Origin: JANJTB01 sp032027125
GTDB taxonomy: Bacteria > Bacteroidota > Ignavibacteria > Kapaibacteriales > UBA2268
Direction of reading: 5' to 3'
Assembly: GCA_032027125.1 (NCBI GenBank)
Contig: JAVSMQ010000001.1
Location: forward strand, 353,727 to 417,726
DNA: 64,000 bases
Under the pieces are notes generated by a model, which was given only the letters and a program-made list of their open reading frames with translations, made no database searches and was not told where the DNA came from. Positions within the stretch are counted from its first letter, which is position 1; every line of letters starts with the position of its first letter. The position numbers were made by a program, and so were the translations under genes. Positions 1 through 8,652 of the stretch are shown here, piece after piece.

Positions 1-1146
1 ACCGAGATACTCAAATCAAAAGTATTCCCGGATTTCTATGATTTTGACCCGAATAAGTTCAACAGTAAAACAAACGGAATCACTCAGAGACGCTGGCTCA
101 AAAAAGCAAATCTATTTTTATCTCAGGTAATTACAGATAAAATTGGTGAGGAATGGATTACTGATTTATATCAATTGAAAAATTTAGAACAATTCGTCGA
201 GGATGATGAATTCCTTATTCTGTGGGAATCTGCAAAATTAGTTAATAAAACAAGATTGATAAATTATATAGAAAAAAATTATAATATTAAAATCAATCCT
301 CTTTCCATATTCGATTCCCAAATAAAAAGAATTCACGAATATAAAAGGCAGCTTCTAAACGCTATACATACCGTAGCAATGTATAACAGGATTAAAAACA
401 ATCCCGATGCAGATTTTGTTCCGCATACCAAGATATTCGCCGGAAAGGCAGCTCCCGGTTATTTTACGGCAAAAAGTGTAATCAAACTTATAAACAGTAT
501 TGCAGACACTATTAATAACGACCCTGATATAGGCGACAAACTGAAAGTTGTATTTTTGAAAAATTATTCCGTAACTCTTGCTGAGTTGATTATTCCTGCG
601 ACCGATTTATCCGAACAAACTTCAACTGCCGGTTATGAAGCATCAGGAACGGGGAATATGAAGTTCCAGCTTAACGGTGCTTTAACTATCGGTACACTTG
701 ACGGTGCTAATATTGAAATGATGGAGGAAATGGGAAAGGAGAATATGTATATATTTGGACTGACCGCCGAAGAAGTTTCTCATCTGCACGAAAACGGCTA
801 TAATCCTTATCATTATTACGAGAATAATTTTGAATTGAAACAGGCGATTGACCTTATAAAATCAAATTATTTCAACATGCTCGAACCGGGGATTTTTGAC
901 GGGCTGATGGATATGCTTATTTACGGAGGCGATAAATACTGTCTTTTGGCAGATTTCGAATCATACACATTAGCACATGATTTTGCTTCAGATGAGTTTA
1001 AAAACAAAAAATTATGGTCAAAGAAGTCAATCCTTAATGTAGCACGAAGCGGTAAATTTTCAAGTGACAGGACAATCAGACAATATGCAGACGAAATATG
1101 GCATATATCAAGTAACCCAATAATATCAAGTAATGGAAAAACGTAA
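1..1146 (+). CDS. glgP: glycogen phosphorylase, C-terminal part (5' truncated by window edge)
   Basis: Glycogen/starch phosphorylase (GT35) uses pyridoxal phosphate to release glucose-1-phosphate from alpha-1,4-glucan in the cytosol. The frame is open from base 1, so the N-terminal half (roughly 450 residues by family length) lies outside the window. Fragment residues 25-33 read NGITQRRWL, a GT35 signature, and the PLP site EASGTGNMKFQLNGA places the Schiff-base lysine near fragment residue 221. An internal TTG near 175 is not a real start, because the homology continues upstream of it. The stop overlaps the next gene by 14 bp. A second, more distant phosphorylase lies 2.3 kb downstream on the other strand. 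The family call is secure; the substrate preference (glycogen or maltodextrin) is not visible. Confidence 0.96.
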   Translation, partial: TEILKSKVFPDFYDFDPNKFNSKTNGITQRRWLKKANLFLSQVITDKIGEEWITDLYQLKNLEQFVEDDEFLILWESAKLVNKTRLINYIEKNYNIKINPLSIFDSQIKRIHEYKRQLLNAIHTVAMYNRIKNNPDADFVPHTKIFAGKAAPGYFTAKSVIKLINSIADTINNDPDIGDKLKVVFLKNYSVTLAELIIPATDLSEQTSTAGYEASGTGNMKFQLNGALTIGTLDGANIEMMEEMGKENMYIFGLTAEEVSHLHENGYNPYHYYENNFELKQAIDLIKSNYFNMLEPGIFDGLMDMLIYGGDKYCLLADFESYTLAHDFASDEFKNKKLWSKKSILNVARSGKFSSDRTIRQYADEIWHISSNPIISSNGKT

Positions 1147-2176
1147 TTTTTTAAAATTAAGCAGTTTAGCTGCAACAGGTTTGCTTTTTGCAAACTCAGC
1201 CAAATTAAAAGCGGATAACAGACCTGCAAAAATTAAGCCACAGGCTCTCAAAGCAGGCGATACAGTCAGAATTATTGCACCGGGTTCGGCTGTATCCGAC
1301 CCTGACGACTTCCAAAAAGCTAATGAAATTATTTCTTCAATGGGGCTTGTGCCTGTTTATTCAAAATATCTGATGACAGGCAGCGGATATAAAACCCGTA
1401 CAGTTAAAGAAAGAATCAATGACCTTCACGAAGCATTCGGGGATAAATCTGCTAAAGCCGTTTTCTCAATTCGCGGTGGTTATGGTGCAGGTCAGTTGGT
1501 TGACTCGATTGATTACTCGTTGATTCGAAATAATCCCAAGATTTTTTGCGGATTCAGTGATATTACAGCACTGCACACGGCGATTTCTGTTATGACCGGA
1601 CTTGTCACATTTCATTCACCTGTTCTGCTCTCACCTTATACTCCCTACACTCAGGATATATTTATCAGGATGCTATTTAGTACCGAAGTGTTTGGAGTTA
1701 TCGGCAATCCGGCTTCAAAATATGGTTTGAGGTCAAGTTATCCGGTCAGGACAATCAATCAGGGCGTGTCGGAGGGTGAACTTACAGGCGGGAATTTGTC
1801 GCTGGTCAGCTCGCTTGTAGGCACCAAATATCAGATTAACAGCAAAAAGAAAATTTTAGTTCTTGAAGATGTCGGAGAACCTCCATACAGAATTGACAGA
1901 ATGATGAATCAGCTCAGACTTGCCGGCATTCTTGAGGATGCTTCCGGAATTGTCTTCGGACGCTGCAATGATTGTAATTCAGATTCAAATCAATCTACCT
2001 GGGATTTCAGCCTTGGCGAAGTGCTTGATTTTTATCTTAAACCACTCGGCAAACCTGCTTTTTACGGACTGATGATTGGTCATACATCCGAGCAGGCAAC
2101 CCTGCCTCTTGGATGCAATTCAAGGCTGAATGCGGATAACGGCACTATCGAAATACTTGAAAATTGTGTTATTTGA
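1133..2176 (+). CDS. LD-carboxypeptidase (peptidase S66 family)
   Basis: S66 serine peptidases of the LdcA type remove the terminal D-Ala from muropeptide tetrapeptides during cell-wall recycling. The catalytic residues of the family can be placed: Ser142 in GFSDIT, Glu245 in LVLEDVGEPPYRID, and His317 in MIGHTSEQATLPLG. The length of 347 residues is slightly above the family norm because of an N-terminal extension. That extension (residues 1-27) starts KRNFLKLSSLAATGLLFA, which resembles a Tat or Sec signal with a KR in place of RR, so this copy may act in the periplasm rather than the cytosol; this is inference. It overlaps glgP by 14 bp, so the two are probably cotranscribed although they have no obvious functional link. 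Confidence 0.92.
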   Translation: MEKRNFLKLSSLAATGLLFANSAKLKADNRPAKIKPQALKAGDTVRIIAPGSAVSDPDDFQKANEIISSMGLVPVYSKYLMTGSGYKTRTVKERINDLHEAFGDKSAKAVFSIRGGYGAGQLVDSIDYSLIRNNPKIFCGFSDITALHTAISVMTGLVTFHSPVLLSPYTPYTQDIFIRMLFSTEVFGVIGNPASKYGLRSSYPVRTINQGVSEGELTGGNLSLVSSLVGTKYQINSKKKILVLEDVGEPPYRIDRMMNQLRLAGILEDASGIVFGRCNDCNSDSNQSTWDFSLGEVLDFYLKPLGKPAFYGLMIGHTSEQATLPLGCNSRLNADNGTIEILENCVI

Positions 2177-2294
2177 TGAAGAAAGTTAAAGATAATTCAA
2201 TCTTATAACTCCTGAATCAATACTGTAAAATAAAAAAACAGAATTTTTGCTAAATTTGTAAATAGTATTTGAAATATATTTAAAAAGTGAAATC

Positions 2295-3293
2295 ATGTTA
2301 ACGCAAATTAAATATTCAATCTTGTTAATCACATTATTGTTATCAATGGTACCCTTCAGCCCGTTATCGGATTATGGAGCATTTAAATTGAACATTGTAG
2401 ATGTAAAAGTAAAGGGTGGTTATTCAAAATGTACAAAGTATGAGTATAGTTATCAATTGGGAGAATTTGATAGCGATTCAAAAACAAAATTGTCGGTATA
2501 TAATTACGATAACAGAGGATATATGATTGAAAATATAGAGTATAATTCTGATGATAGTATTAAGAGAAGGACAACTTATAAATATGATGAAAAAGGTAAT
2601 AGAATTGAGCTGATAAGTTATAATTCTAAAGGTAGTATTATAGGAAAGAATACATATAAATACGATGAAAAAGGTAATCTGATTGAGGATCTAGATTATA
2701 GATATGATGGTAGTATTTTTCAAACGAATACTTACATATACGATGTAAAGGGTAATCTGATTGAAGAAATAAGATATAATTCTGAAGGTAGTACCTGGAA
2801 GGAAAATTACAAATACAATGAGAAAGGTAATAAGATTGAGAAGATAAGTTATAATTCTAAAGGTAGTATTACCTTGAAGGAAAATTACAAATACAATGAG
2901 AAAGCTAATAAGATTGAGAAGATAAGTTATAATTCTATTGATAGTATTACCTTGAAGGAAACCTACAAATACAATGAGAAAGTTAATCTGATTGAGAAGA
3001 TAAGTTATAATTCCAAAGATAGTATTGAGAGTAAGAATAACTATAAATACGATGGGAGAGGTAATTGGATTGAAGATATAGAGTATAATTCTGTTGGTAG
3101 TATTCTGAGTAAGGGTATTTTTAAATATGATGAGAAAGGTAATTGGATTTGTTATATATGGTATAAGTCTGATGGTAGTATTGGGAATAAATGGACAAGC
3201 ATATTCGATGAGCAGGGTAATCTGATTGAGGTAATAAGATATAACGAAGTGAATGAACCGTTTACCAAATATGAATATATCTATTCAAAATAA
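2295..3293 (+). CDS. secreted YD-type repeat protein
   Basis: A 332-residue protein with a hydrophobic N-terminus (residues 1-25) that looks like a signal peptide. From about residue 65 to the end it consists of roughly eleven copies of a 22-24 residue unit of the form YKYDEKGNLIEKISYNS plus KGSI. This YxYDxxGNLI pattern belongs to the YD/Rhs-like repeat group that forms beta-strand-rich shells or ligand-binding surfaces. There is no Rhs core (PFG ... RYYDPxxGRF) and no toxin tip, so it is a free-standing repeat protein rather than an Rhs effector. Adjacent units near 2790-3000 are nearly identical at DNA level, pointing to recent internal duplication. No enzymatic function can be assigned. 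It stands alone, with about 120 bp of non-coding sequence on either side. Confidence 0.75.
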   Translation: MLTQIKYSILLITLLLSMVPFSPLSDYGAFKLNIVDVKVKGGYSKCTKYEYSYQLGEFDSDSKTKLSVYNYDNRGYMIENIEYNSDDSIKRRTTYKYDEKGNRIELISYNSKGSIIGKNTYKYDEKGNLIEDLDYRYDGSIFQTNTYIYDVKGNLIEEIRYNSEGSTWKENYKYNEKGNKIEKISYNSKGSITLKENYKYNEKANKIEKISYNSIDSITLKETYKYNEKVNLIEKISYNSKDSIESKNNYKYDGRGNWIEDIEYNSVGSILSKGIFKYDEKGNWICYIWYKSDGSIGNKWTSIFDEQGNLIEVIRYNEVNEPFTKYEYIYSK

Positions 3294-3425
3294 GTAGGTA
3301 CATTAAAATAGGAATACGATATTTAGTATTATGGGTTACTTTTCATTAAGCAGTTCTATTACTCAGCCGCTGCTTCGTGGTCTTCGAGATTGCTCAGACT
3401 GACAAAATCGAAAAATTTTACTTTT

Positions 3426-5426
3426 TCAAGAATTATACAATTTAGAATTGTACTGCTGAAGCATACGCTCCGAACTGAATTTTGAGAATGCTGTCCAAAA
3501 AGATTGTTTCATTATACCTGCAAGTTTTTTTCTATCGGAAACGTCTGTTGAATAGTATAATGGGATAATGTCATTTTGCAGCATCGTATAAATTGTATCT
3601 GCTGCGGCTGACGAACTGCCGGAATCAGTAATGCTGAAACCGTTTTTTCCATTAAAGGCTTCGCTCCACCAACCGTCCGTTATGCTTAGATTTATGCCGA
3701 AGTTCAACGCAGATTTCATACCGGAAGTTCCGCAGGCTTCCAATGGCTTTTGGGGAGTATTGAGCCAGAAATCGCAGCCCTGAACCAATAATCTTCCGAT
3801 TCGGATATCATAATCAGGTATAAACAAAATATTTTCTTCCAAACCGGATTCAATAATATTATCCAGCAGTCTTGTCAATAATTCTTTTCCGTCGCTGTCT
3901 TTGGGATGTGCTTTGCCGCTGAATATTATTCTCACAGGACGACTCGCATTGGTTACAATCTCAGACAAACGCTGAATATCACTAAAAATCAAATCTGCAC
4001 GCTTGTATGGAGCAAATCTGCGGGCGAAGCCAATAGTAAGACAGTTCCTGTACTTATTTATGGAATTCTCCATGAAACTCAGCATTTCATTATTATTGCG
4101 GCTAAGTAATGATTCTAACTGCTGCAGCATTCTTTCTTTGACTTTCAATTTACATTCGAATATAGATTCCGTGTCAATTTTTTCAATATTATTATAATCA
4201 TTCTCAGTCAGGACGTTATTATTTTCTAACAATTCCTTCACTTCAGGAGCAATCCATGAATTGATATGAATACCATTTGTTACATAAGTCATAGGTTTTA
4301 TTTTATTGTTTGTCTGGTATAAATCCGACCACATTTTTGCAGCAGTTTCACCATGCAGCCTGCTTACACCGTTTGATATTTCCGATAAATTTATGCCAAG
4401 GGCAGTCATGGAAAATTTTCTTGTATCAATAGAAGGTGTCTGCCCAAAAGAAATAAAATCCTTTACTTTCAAATTTATTTCATTGAGATAATTTCTAAGA
4501 TATTTTATCAAAAGCTGCAAATCAAATTCTTCATTACCATGAATGACGGGTGTGTGTGTTGTAAAAACGTTCTTATTAATATTTCTATCCAATGCCGAAT
4601 GAATATCAATACCGGTTTGACGGGCAAGCAATGCGGCTCTTTCAATTAATGCAAACGAAGCGTGCCCCTCATTGATATGATACTTGTCAACTTTAATTCC
4701 TGCTAAATCTAAAGCCCTTGCCCCCCCTATTCCAAGAACTATTTCCTGTATAAGTCTTTCTGTTCGGTCGCCGGTATATAATTTATCACAAACGTCTGAA
4801 TAAATACCGTTTTCGGATAGATTTGTATTGAGCAGTATTACATAAGAATTTAAAATCCTGAGTTTATATGCTTTTGCCCTTATAATATCAGTGGTTATAT
4901 CAATTTCGACAGTTATATCATTACCGTTCAAATCCTTTAAAGGCAGGACAGGTAAATCCGACAAATTAATGTTTCTGTATGATGCTGTCTGTTTATTTTG
5001 ATTATTTATACTTTGTCTGAAATACCCTTTTTGATAAAACAAACCAATGCCAATCATTTTCAGTCCATTTGTGGCTGCTGTTTTGATAACATCACCGGCA
5101 AGAATACCCAATCCTCCGGCATAATTCGGGAAAGATTCATGAAATCCGAACTCCGGACTGAAGTATGCAACTGTATCCTGCAGGTTATCAGGTTCATTTT
5201 CTATCAAAGAGAAATAATTTTCCAGAATATGAGAAATATCAAAATTATAATCTTTTTTATTTATTTCGGTTTTAGAGTAGTTTCTTAAAAAAACGACAGG
5301 ATTACTTTTGCTTTTTTCCCAAAGCCCACTATCCAAACCATCAAATAATACTTCAAATCTGTAATTTAATGCAATCAAAAACCTATCGGCAATATCCTCG
5401 AGAATTGGTCTTATATTATCGAACAT
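3426..5426 (-). CDS. alpha-glucan family phosphorylase (short GT35 type)
   Basis: PLP-dependent alpha-glucan phosphorylase of the subgroup typified by thermophile maltodextrin phosphorylases, distinct from the long GlgP at the start of the window. Recognisable segments are YFSPEFGFHESFPNYAGGLG (about 87-106), FTTHTPVIHGNEEFD, VTNGIHINSW, and the PLP site EACGTSGMKSALN with Lys571. The length of 666 residues is shorter than relatives that carry an N-terminal DUF3417-type domain of about 100 residues; only a remnant of that domain is present before the catalytic core. It is divergent from the tsaC/sua5-like gene, with 76 bp between them. Both phosphorylases should feed glucose-1-phosphate to glycolysis; a difference in substrate or regulation is inference only. 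Confidence 0.93.
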   Translation of the reverse strand: MFDNIRPILEDIADRFLIALNYRFEVLFDGLDSGLWEKSKSNPVVFLRNYSKTEINKKDYNFDISHILENYFSLIENEPDNLQDTVAYFSPEFGFHESFPNYAGGLGILAGDVIKTAATNGLKMIGIGLFYQKGYFRQSINNQNKQTASYRNINLSDLPVLPLKDLNGNDITVEIDITTDIIRAKAYKLRILNSYVILLNTNLSENGIYSDVCDKLYTGDRTERLIQEIVLGIGGARALDLAGIKVDKYHINEGHASFALIERAALLARQTGIDIHSALDRNINKNVFTTHTPVIHGNEEFDLQLLIKYLRNYLNEINLKVKDFISFGQTPSIDTRKFSMTALGINLSEISNGVSRLHGETAAKMWSDLYQTNNKIKPMTYVTNGIHINSWIAPEVKELLENNNVLTENDYNNIEKIDTESIFECKLKVKERMLQQLESLLSRNNNEMLSFMENSINKYRNCLTIGFARRFAPYKRADLIFSDIQRLSEIVTNASRPVRIIFSGKAHPKDSDGKELLTRLLDNIIESGLEENILFIPDYDIRIGRLLVQGCDFWLNTPQKPLEACGTSGMKSALNFGINLSITDGWWSEAFNGKNGFSITDSGSSSAAADTIYTMLQNDIIPLYYSTDVSDRKKLAGIMKQSFWTAFSKFSSERMLQQYNSKLYNS

Positions 5427-5502
5427 TCTTTTTTTTTGTAAATTTGTAATAAAATATAACTCATTTAGTCAAATACAATATAATATAATTGTAAGGTCGA
5501 AT

Positions 5503-6453
5503 ATGGTTACTGAGATATTGGATGCTGTCCATAATAAAAGTGAGAGTATCCGGATAGCACTTGAATGGCTTAGAGCCGGAATGCCGGTTGCTTTTCCAAC
5601 TGAAACCGTTTATGGTCTCGGTTCGGGCATATTTGACCTTAATGCTGTTGAGAAGATATACCGTATCAAGGGGCGTGATACAGGTAATCCGCTTTCAGCA
5701 CATATTTCATCAGTTAGCGATGTCGAAATAATTTGCAGCGAAATAAAAGATGATTTTTATTTACTTGCCCAACATTTTCTGCCAGGTCCGCTCTCGATAG
5801 TTATGAGAAAGAAAAAGGAAGTTTCGGATTTGGTAACCGGCGGCGGCGACACAATCTCAATAAGAATTCCCGATAATGATGTTTTCAGGCAGTTATCAAA
5901 GCTTTTCGGGTCGCCTATTGCAGCTACTTCTGCAAATAAATCCGGCAGACCTTCGCCCATAGACGCCAATCATGTTCTTGACGACCTTCAGGGAGAAATA
6001 CCTGTTATCCTTGATACCGGGAGATGCCGTTATCAGATTGAATCTACTGTTGTCAGTCTTGTCGGCGACGAGCCAGTTTTGATAAGACCTGGTGCAATTT
6101 CTCAAAACAAAATCAACGATGTTTTGGGTAAAAAAATTATATCCCTGGATAAACAACTGACTGTATATAACGATACAAGAAGCTCTCTTAATAGAAGTAA
6201 AATGAAAATTTTATGTTTTGACAATGCGGGAAGTATTGAATCATATTACAAAGCAAATAATCAGATTAAATTACTCATAATGACACGCAATCCAATTTTT
6301 TCTGAATCAGAATACAATATTGTACGAACAAATGAATCTACATTCTTTCAGGATTTGAGAGAAGCGGAAAAAAGCGGAATTGAGATTTTGCTCGTTGATA
6401 AGGACGAATATGTTATGTCTAATGAAGTATTACGTCATAGATTAAGAATATAA
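5503..6453 (+). CDS. L-threonylcarbamoyladenylate synthase, Sua5/TsaC family
   Basis: YrdC-like enzyme that makes threonylcarbamoyl-AMP from threonine, bicarbonate and ATP for t6A37 modification of ANN-decoding tRNAs. Residues about 10-210 form the YrdC fold: PTETVYGLGSG (32-42), KGRDTGNPL, the TSANKSGRPS segment, ESTVVSL and LIRPGAIS. About 90 residues follow, which fits a Sua5-type C-terminal domain in size. The usual SPGMKYKHYxP linker between the two domains is not recognisable (the linker reads SLNRSKMKILCF), so the C-terminal part is divergent or degenerate. Translation starts at ATG 5503. The gene is divergent from the alpha-glucan phosphorylase and 39 bp upstream of a TPR gene. Confidence 0.9.
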   Translation: MVTEILDAVHNKSESIRIALEWLRAGMPVAFPTETVYGLGSGIFDLNAVEKIYRIKGRDTGNPLSAHISSVSDVEIICSEIKDDFYLLAQHFLPGPLSIVMRKKKEVSDLVTGGGDTISIRIPDNDVFRQLSKLFGSPIAATSANKSGRPSPIDANHVLDDLQGEIPVILDTGRCRYQIESTVVSLVGDEPVLIRPGAISQNKINDVLGKKIISLDKQLTVYNDTRSSLNRSKMKILCFDNAGSIESYYKANNQIKLLIMTRNPIFSESEYNIVRTNESTFFQDLREAEKSGIEILLVDKDEYVMSNEVLRHRLRI

Positions 6454-6492
6454 TGGAATTAAATTGTTTAATAATAAAATACGGTTTTTTTG

Positions 6493-7803
6493 ATGAGAAA
6501 AGTTTTAATTTGGTCCTTTTTGCTTTTGATTAACATCATTGCTGTTAAATCTCAGAGCAGCAATCCTTATGATGCCGGAGATTCATTTATGCAGGGTAAA
6601 CTGTATGAAAAGGCTGCTGCAGAATACTCAAAGGCAATTTCAAGTAATAGTAAGGATGCTTATGGGTACTACAAACGAGGTGTTGCATATTTATATATGA
6701 ATCAATTTGATGCAGCAATTGATGACTTTACAACTGCCTTGAAAATTAACGGCAAAGACCCTGATTCATATAACAACAGGGGGCTTGCTCTCAGTTACAA
6801 AGGTGATTTAGCAGGTGCTTTAAAAGATTTTAACGAAGCTATTAAACTCGACCCCGGATTCAGTCAGGCTTTTATTAACCGAGGCAGTGCCTACATAGCA
6901 CAGAACGAGTTTGATAAAGCTCTTAAAGATTTAAATCAAGCTATAAAAATTGATGCAAAAAATCCTGAGATTTATTTGCAGAGAGCAAGACTATATTATA
7001 TAAAAGAGGATTATAAGAATTCTTTGAAGGATTATAATTCTGTAATAGCACTTGGTTTGGGAAGTGCCAAAGTATATTACAACAGAGGGAATACAAATTT
7101 TAAATTAAAGCTGTATGAAGATGCCATAAAAGATTATACTACTGCAGTCGAGCTGGACCCGGACGAACTCGATGCTGTAAATAACAGATCATATACATAC
7201 AAATTACTTAATATGGATGATAAATCCGAAGCAGATAAAAAGTTCCTTGCTGAAAAAAGAAATGAATTATTTACTCCGGTTGACCAATTGAAATTTATTC
7301 CATTTACCAATAAAGGCGGTGAAATTACTATTGATTTACCGGATACATGGAAAATAATTGAAATGCCTCAGGAAAATCCGGATAAAGTTGAGTTTATTAT
7401 AACTCCTGAGGATATGAAAGCTGATTCTGAAAGTATGATGGTTGGTGTTACAGTCGGTATTATGAAAAACTTAAGTAAAACAGCACCGGTCAAAAGCGAA
7501 CCTGAAATTCTTGATTACTGGAAAGGCAGTATGGATAAAAGTAATGAGGATATGCTAATTTATAAAGTAATATGGCAAAGACATCAGCAGTTGTTTGGAC
7601 ATACCACTTTATTGAACAGGTCAACCATTCAGGCAACAGAAGTCCACTTACCATTCGGACTATATGAATATGCACTTGCATGGGGTGATAATCTAATTTA
7701 TCTGTATTTTCAGGCACCTGAAGTCAATTTTGATTATTTTGAAAAATTATACGAAATTGCCTATAAGTCTCTGAAAATAAATGACTCAATCAAAGCTGAA
7801 TAA
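6493..7803 (+). CDS. TPR-repeat protein with signal peptide
   Basis: A 436-residue protein starting at ATG 6493 (a TTG codon directly before it is less likely). Residues 1-20 form a signal peptide ending near KSQSS. Residues about 25-260 hold six to seven tetratricopeptide repeats with the expected spacing of 34 residues (for example AYGYYKRGVAYLYMNQFDAAIDDFTTAL in sense, with the NNRGLA and YYNRGN helices). The C-terminal 170 residues are not TPR and look like a compact alpha/beta domain containing ITIDLPDTWKIIEMP, as in stress-response or PsbP-like secreted proteins. It probably acts as a periplasmic scaffold; no partner can be named. A strong hairpin terminator follows the stop within 5 bp. 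Confidence 0.85.
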   Translation: MRKVLIWSFLLLINIIAVKSQSSNPYDAGDSFMQGKLYEKAAAEYSKAISSNSKDAYGYYKRGVAYLYMNQFDAAIDDFTTALKINGKDPDSYNNRGLALSYKGDLAGALKDFNEAIKLDPGFSQAFINRGSAYIAQNEFDKALKDLNQAIKIDAKNPEIYLQRARLYYIKEDYKNSLKDYNSVIALGLGSAKVYYNRGNTNFKLKLYEDAIKDYTTAVELDPDELDAVNNRSYTYKLLNMDDKSEADKKFLAEKRNELFTPVDQLKFIPFTNKGGEITIDLPDTWKIIEMPQENPDKVEFIITPEDMKADSESMMVGVTVGIMKNLSKTAPVKSEPEILDYWKGSMDKSNEDMLIYKVIWQRHQQLFGHTTLLNRSTIQATEVHLPFGLYEYALAWGDNLIYLYFQAPEVNFDYFEKLYEIAYKSLKINDSIKAE

Positions 7804-7804
7804 G

Positions 7805-7832
7805 ACAAAAGCCGCACTAAGCGGCTTTTTTT
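7805..7832 (+). terminator. rho-independent terminator after the TPR gene
   Basis: AAGCCGC and GCGGCTT pair around the loop ACTA and are followed by a run of seven T residues, 3 bp after the TPR stop codon. Read on the minus strand the hairpin could also end transcription of the small COX24-like gene, which stops at 7838. Confidence 0.85.
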
Positions 7833-7837
7833 ATAAA

Positions 7838-7930
7838 TTATTTCCTTTTTTTATGGCGATTCTTGCGAAGCCTTTTTTTCCTCTTATGAGTAGCCATCTT
7901 ATGACGTTTTTTCTTTTTACCGCAGGGCAT
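7838..7930 (-). CDS. 30-residue basic protein, COX24/AURKAIP1 (mS38-like) family
   Basis: A very short reading frame that begins ATG CCC TGC GGT and encodes MPCGKKKKRHKMATHKRKKR followed by LRKNRHKKRK. Over half of the residues are Lys or Arg. It matches the small COX24_C-type protein conserved across Bacteroidota, whose mitochondrial relative mS38/AURKAIP1 is a small-subunit ribosomal protein; a ribosomal role here is an inference from that family. The conserved KRHKMATHKRKKRLRKNRHK core is complete, so the gene looks functional despite its size. It sits alone between the TPR gene and the HU-type gene, on the minus strand, with an AT-rich region upstream. Confidence 0.85.
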   Translation of the reverse strand: MPCGKKKKRHKMATHKRKKRLRKNRHKKRK

Positions 7931-8060
7931 AATCACTCCAATTAAAATTAAATAAAAATATTTGTACTATATAAGTTTACAAATATATAGTAATTTATGG
8001 AATTAATCAAATAAATGAAATTATTATTTTGTTTTTTATAATAATTTCTTAAAATTCAGA

Positions 8061-8363
8061 TTAATTTCCGTTATCGAGATTTTTTAAATTTTCATTTACT
8101 TTATTAAGGAATTCAGGTGAAGGTTTAAAAACCGGAACAAATCTCTTTTCTAACGGAACAAGCTCTCCTGATTTTGGATTACGAGCCATTCTCGGTTTCC
8201 TGCTTTTATGTTTGAATACACCAAAACCGCGTAATTCAATACGTTTACCGGATGTGATAGCATTTATGATACTTGAAAAAACTCCGTCAACGACTGCTTT
8301 AGTCTCAATTTTAGTAAGACCTGTAGCTTTTGAAATTTCATCAACTATATCAGCTTTTGTCAT
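8061..8363 (-). CDS. HU/IHF-family DNA-binding protein
   Basis: A 100-residue nucleoid protein that bends DNA as a dimer. The N-terminal helical part MTKADIVDEISKATGL and the beta-arm region GFGVFKHKSRKPRMARNPKSG (with the DNA-intercalating proline context RNPxSG) match HU/IHF subunits across their whole length. The C-terminal tail after residue 90 (NENLKNLDNGN) is a little longer than E. coli HU and is polar. It is transcribed away from mdh with 289 bp between the two starts. The sequence does not show whether this is a general HU or an IHF-like subunit. Confidence 0.95.
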   Translation of the reverse strand: MTKADIVDEISKATGLTKIETKAVVDGVFSSIINAITSGKRIELRGFGVFKHKSRKPRMARNPKSGELVPLEKRFVPVFKPSPEFLNKVNENLKNLDNGN

Positions 8364-8652
8364 AATAATACCTTTTTTAAATATTTACGAATAACTTATT
8401 TTTAAATTATCATTTGTTTAGAGTTCAAAATTACAAATAAGTTTGTTATAAAAAAATAAATTTTTTAGTTTTTATTTTTTCTAACCTATTGTATTTTAAG
8501 AATATTTTTATTATGACAGGTGAATTTCCCATAATTTTGACGGTAAAAAAATATATTTTCAACAATAAATCTTGATATGTAGATAAATTAAATTGAAGTT
8601 GTTACGTTAATAATTTCTTGAAGTTTAATTTTTAACAAAAACCGGAGATTAA

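Noticed and set aside
2251..2258. TAAATTTG as a Bacteroidota promoter for the YD-repeat gene (also 5439-5446)
   Set aside because: No -33 TTG at the required distance; such octamers are expected by chance in AT-rich DNA.
8212..8394. Frame opposite the HU gene
   Set aside because: Complementary shadow of a well-supported gene.
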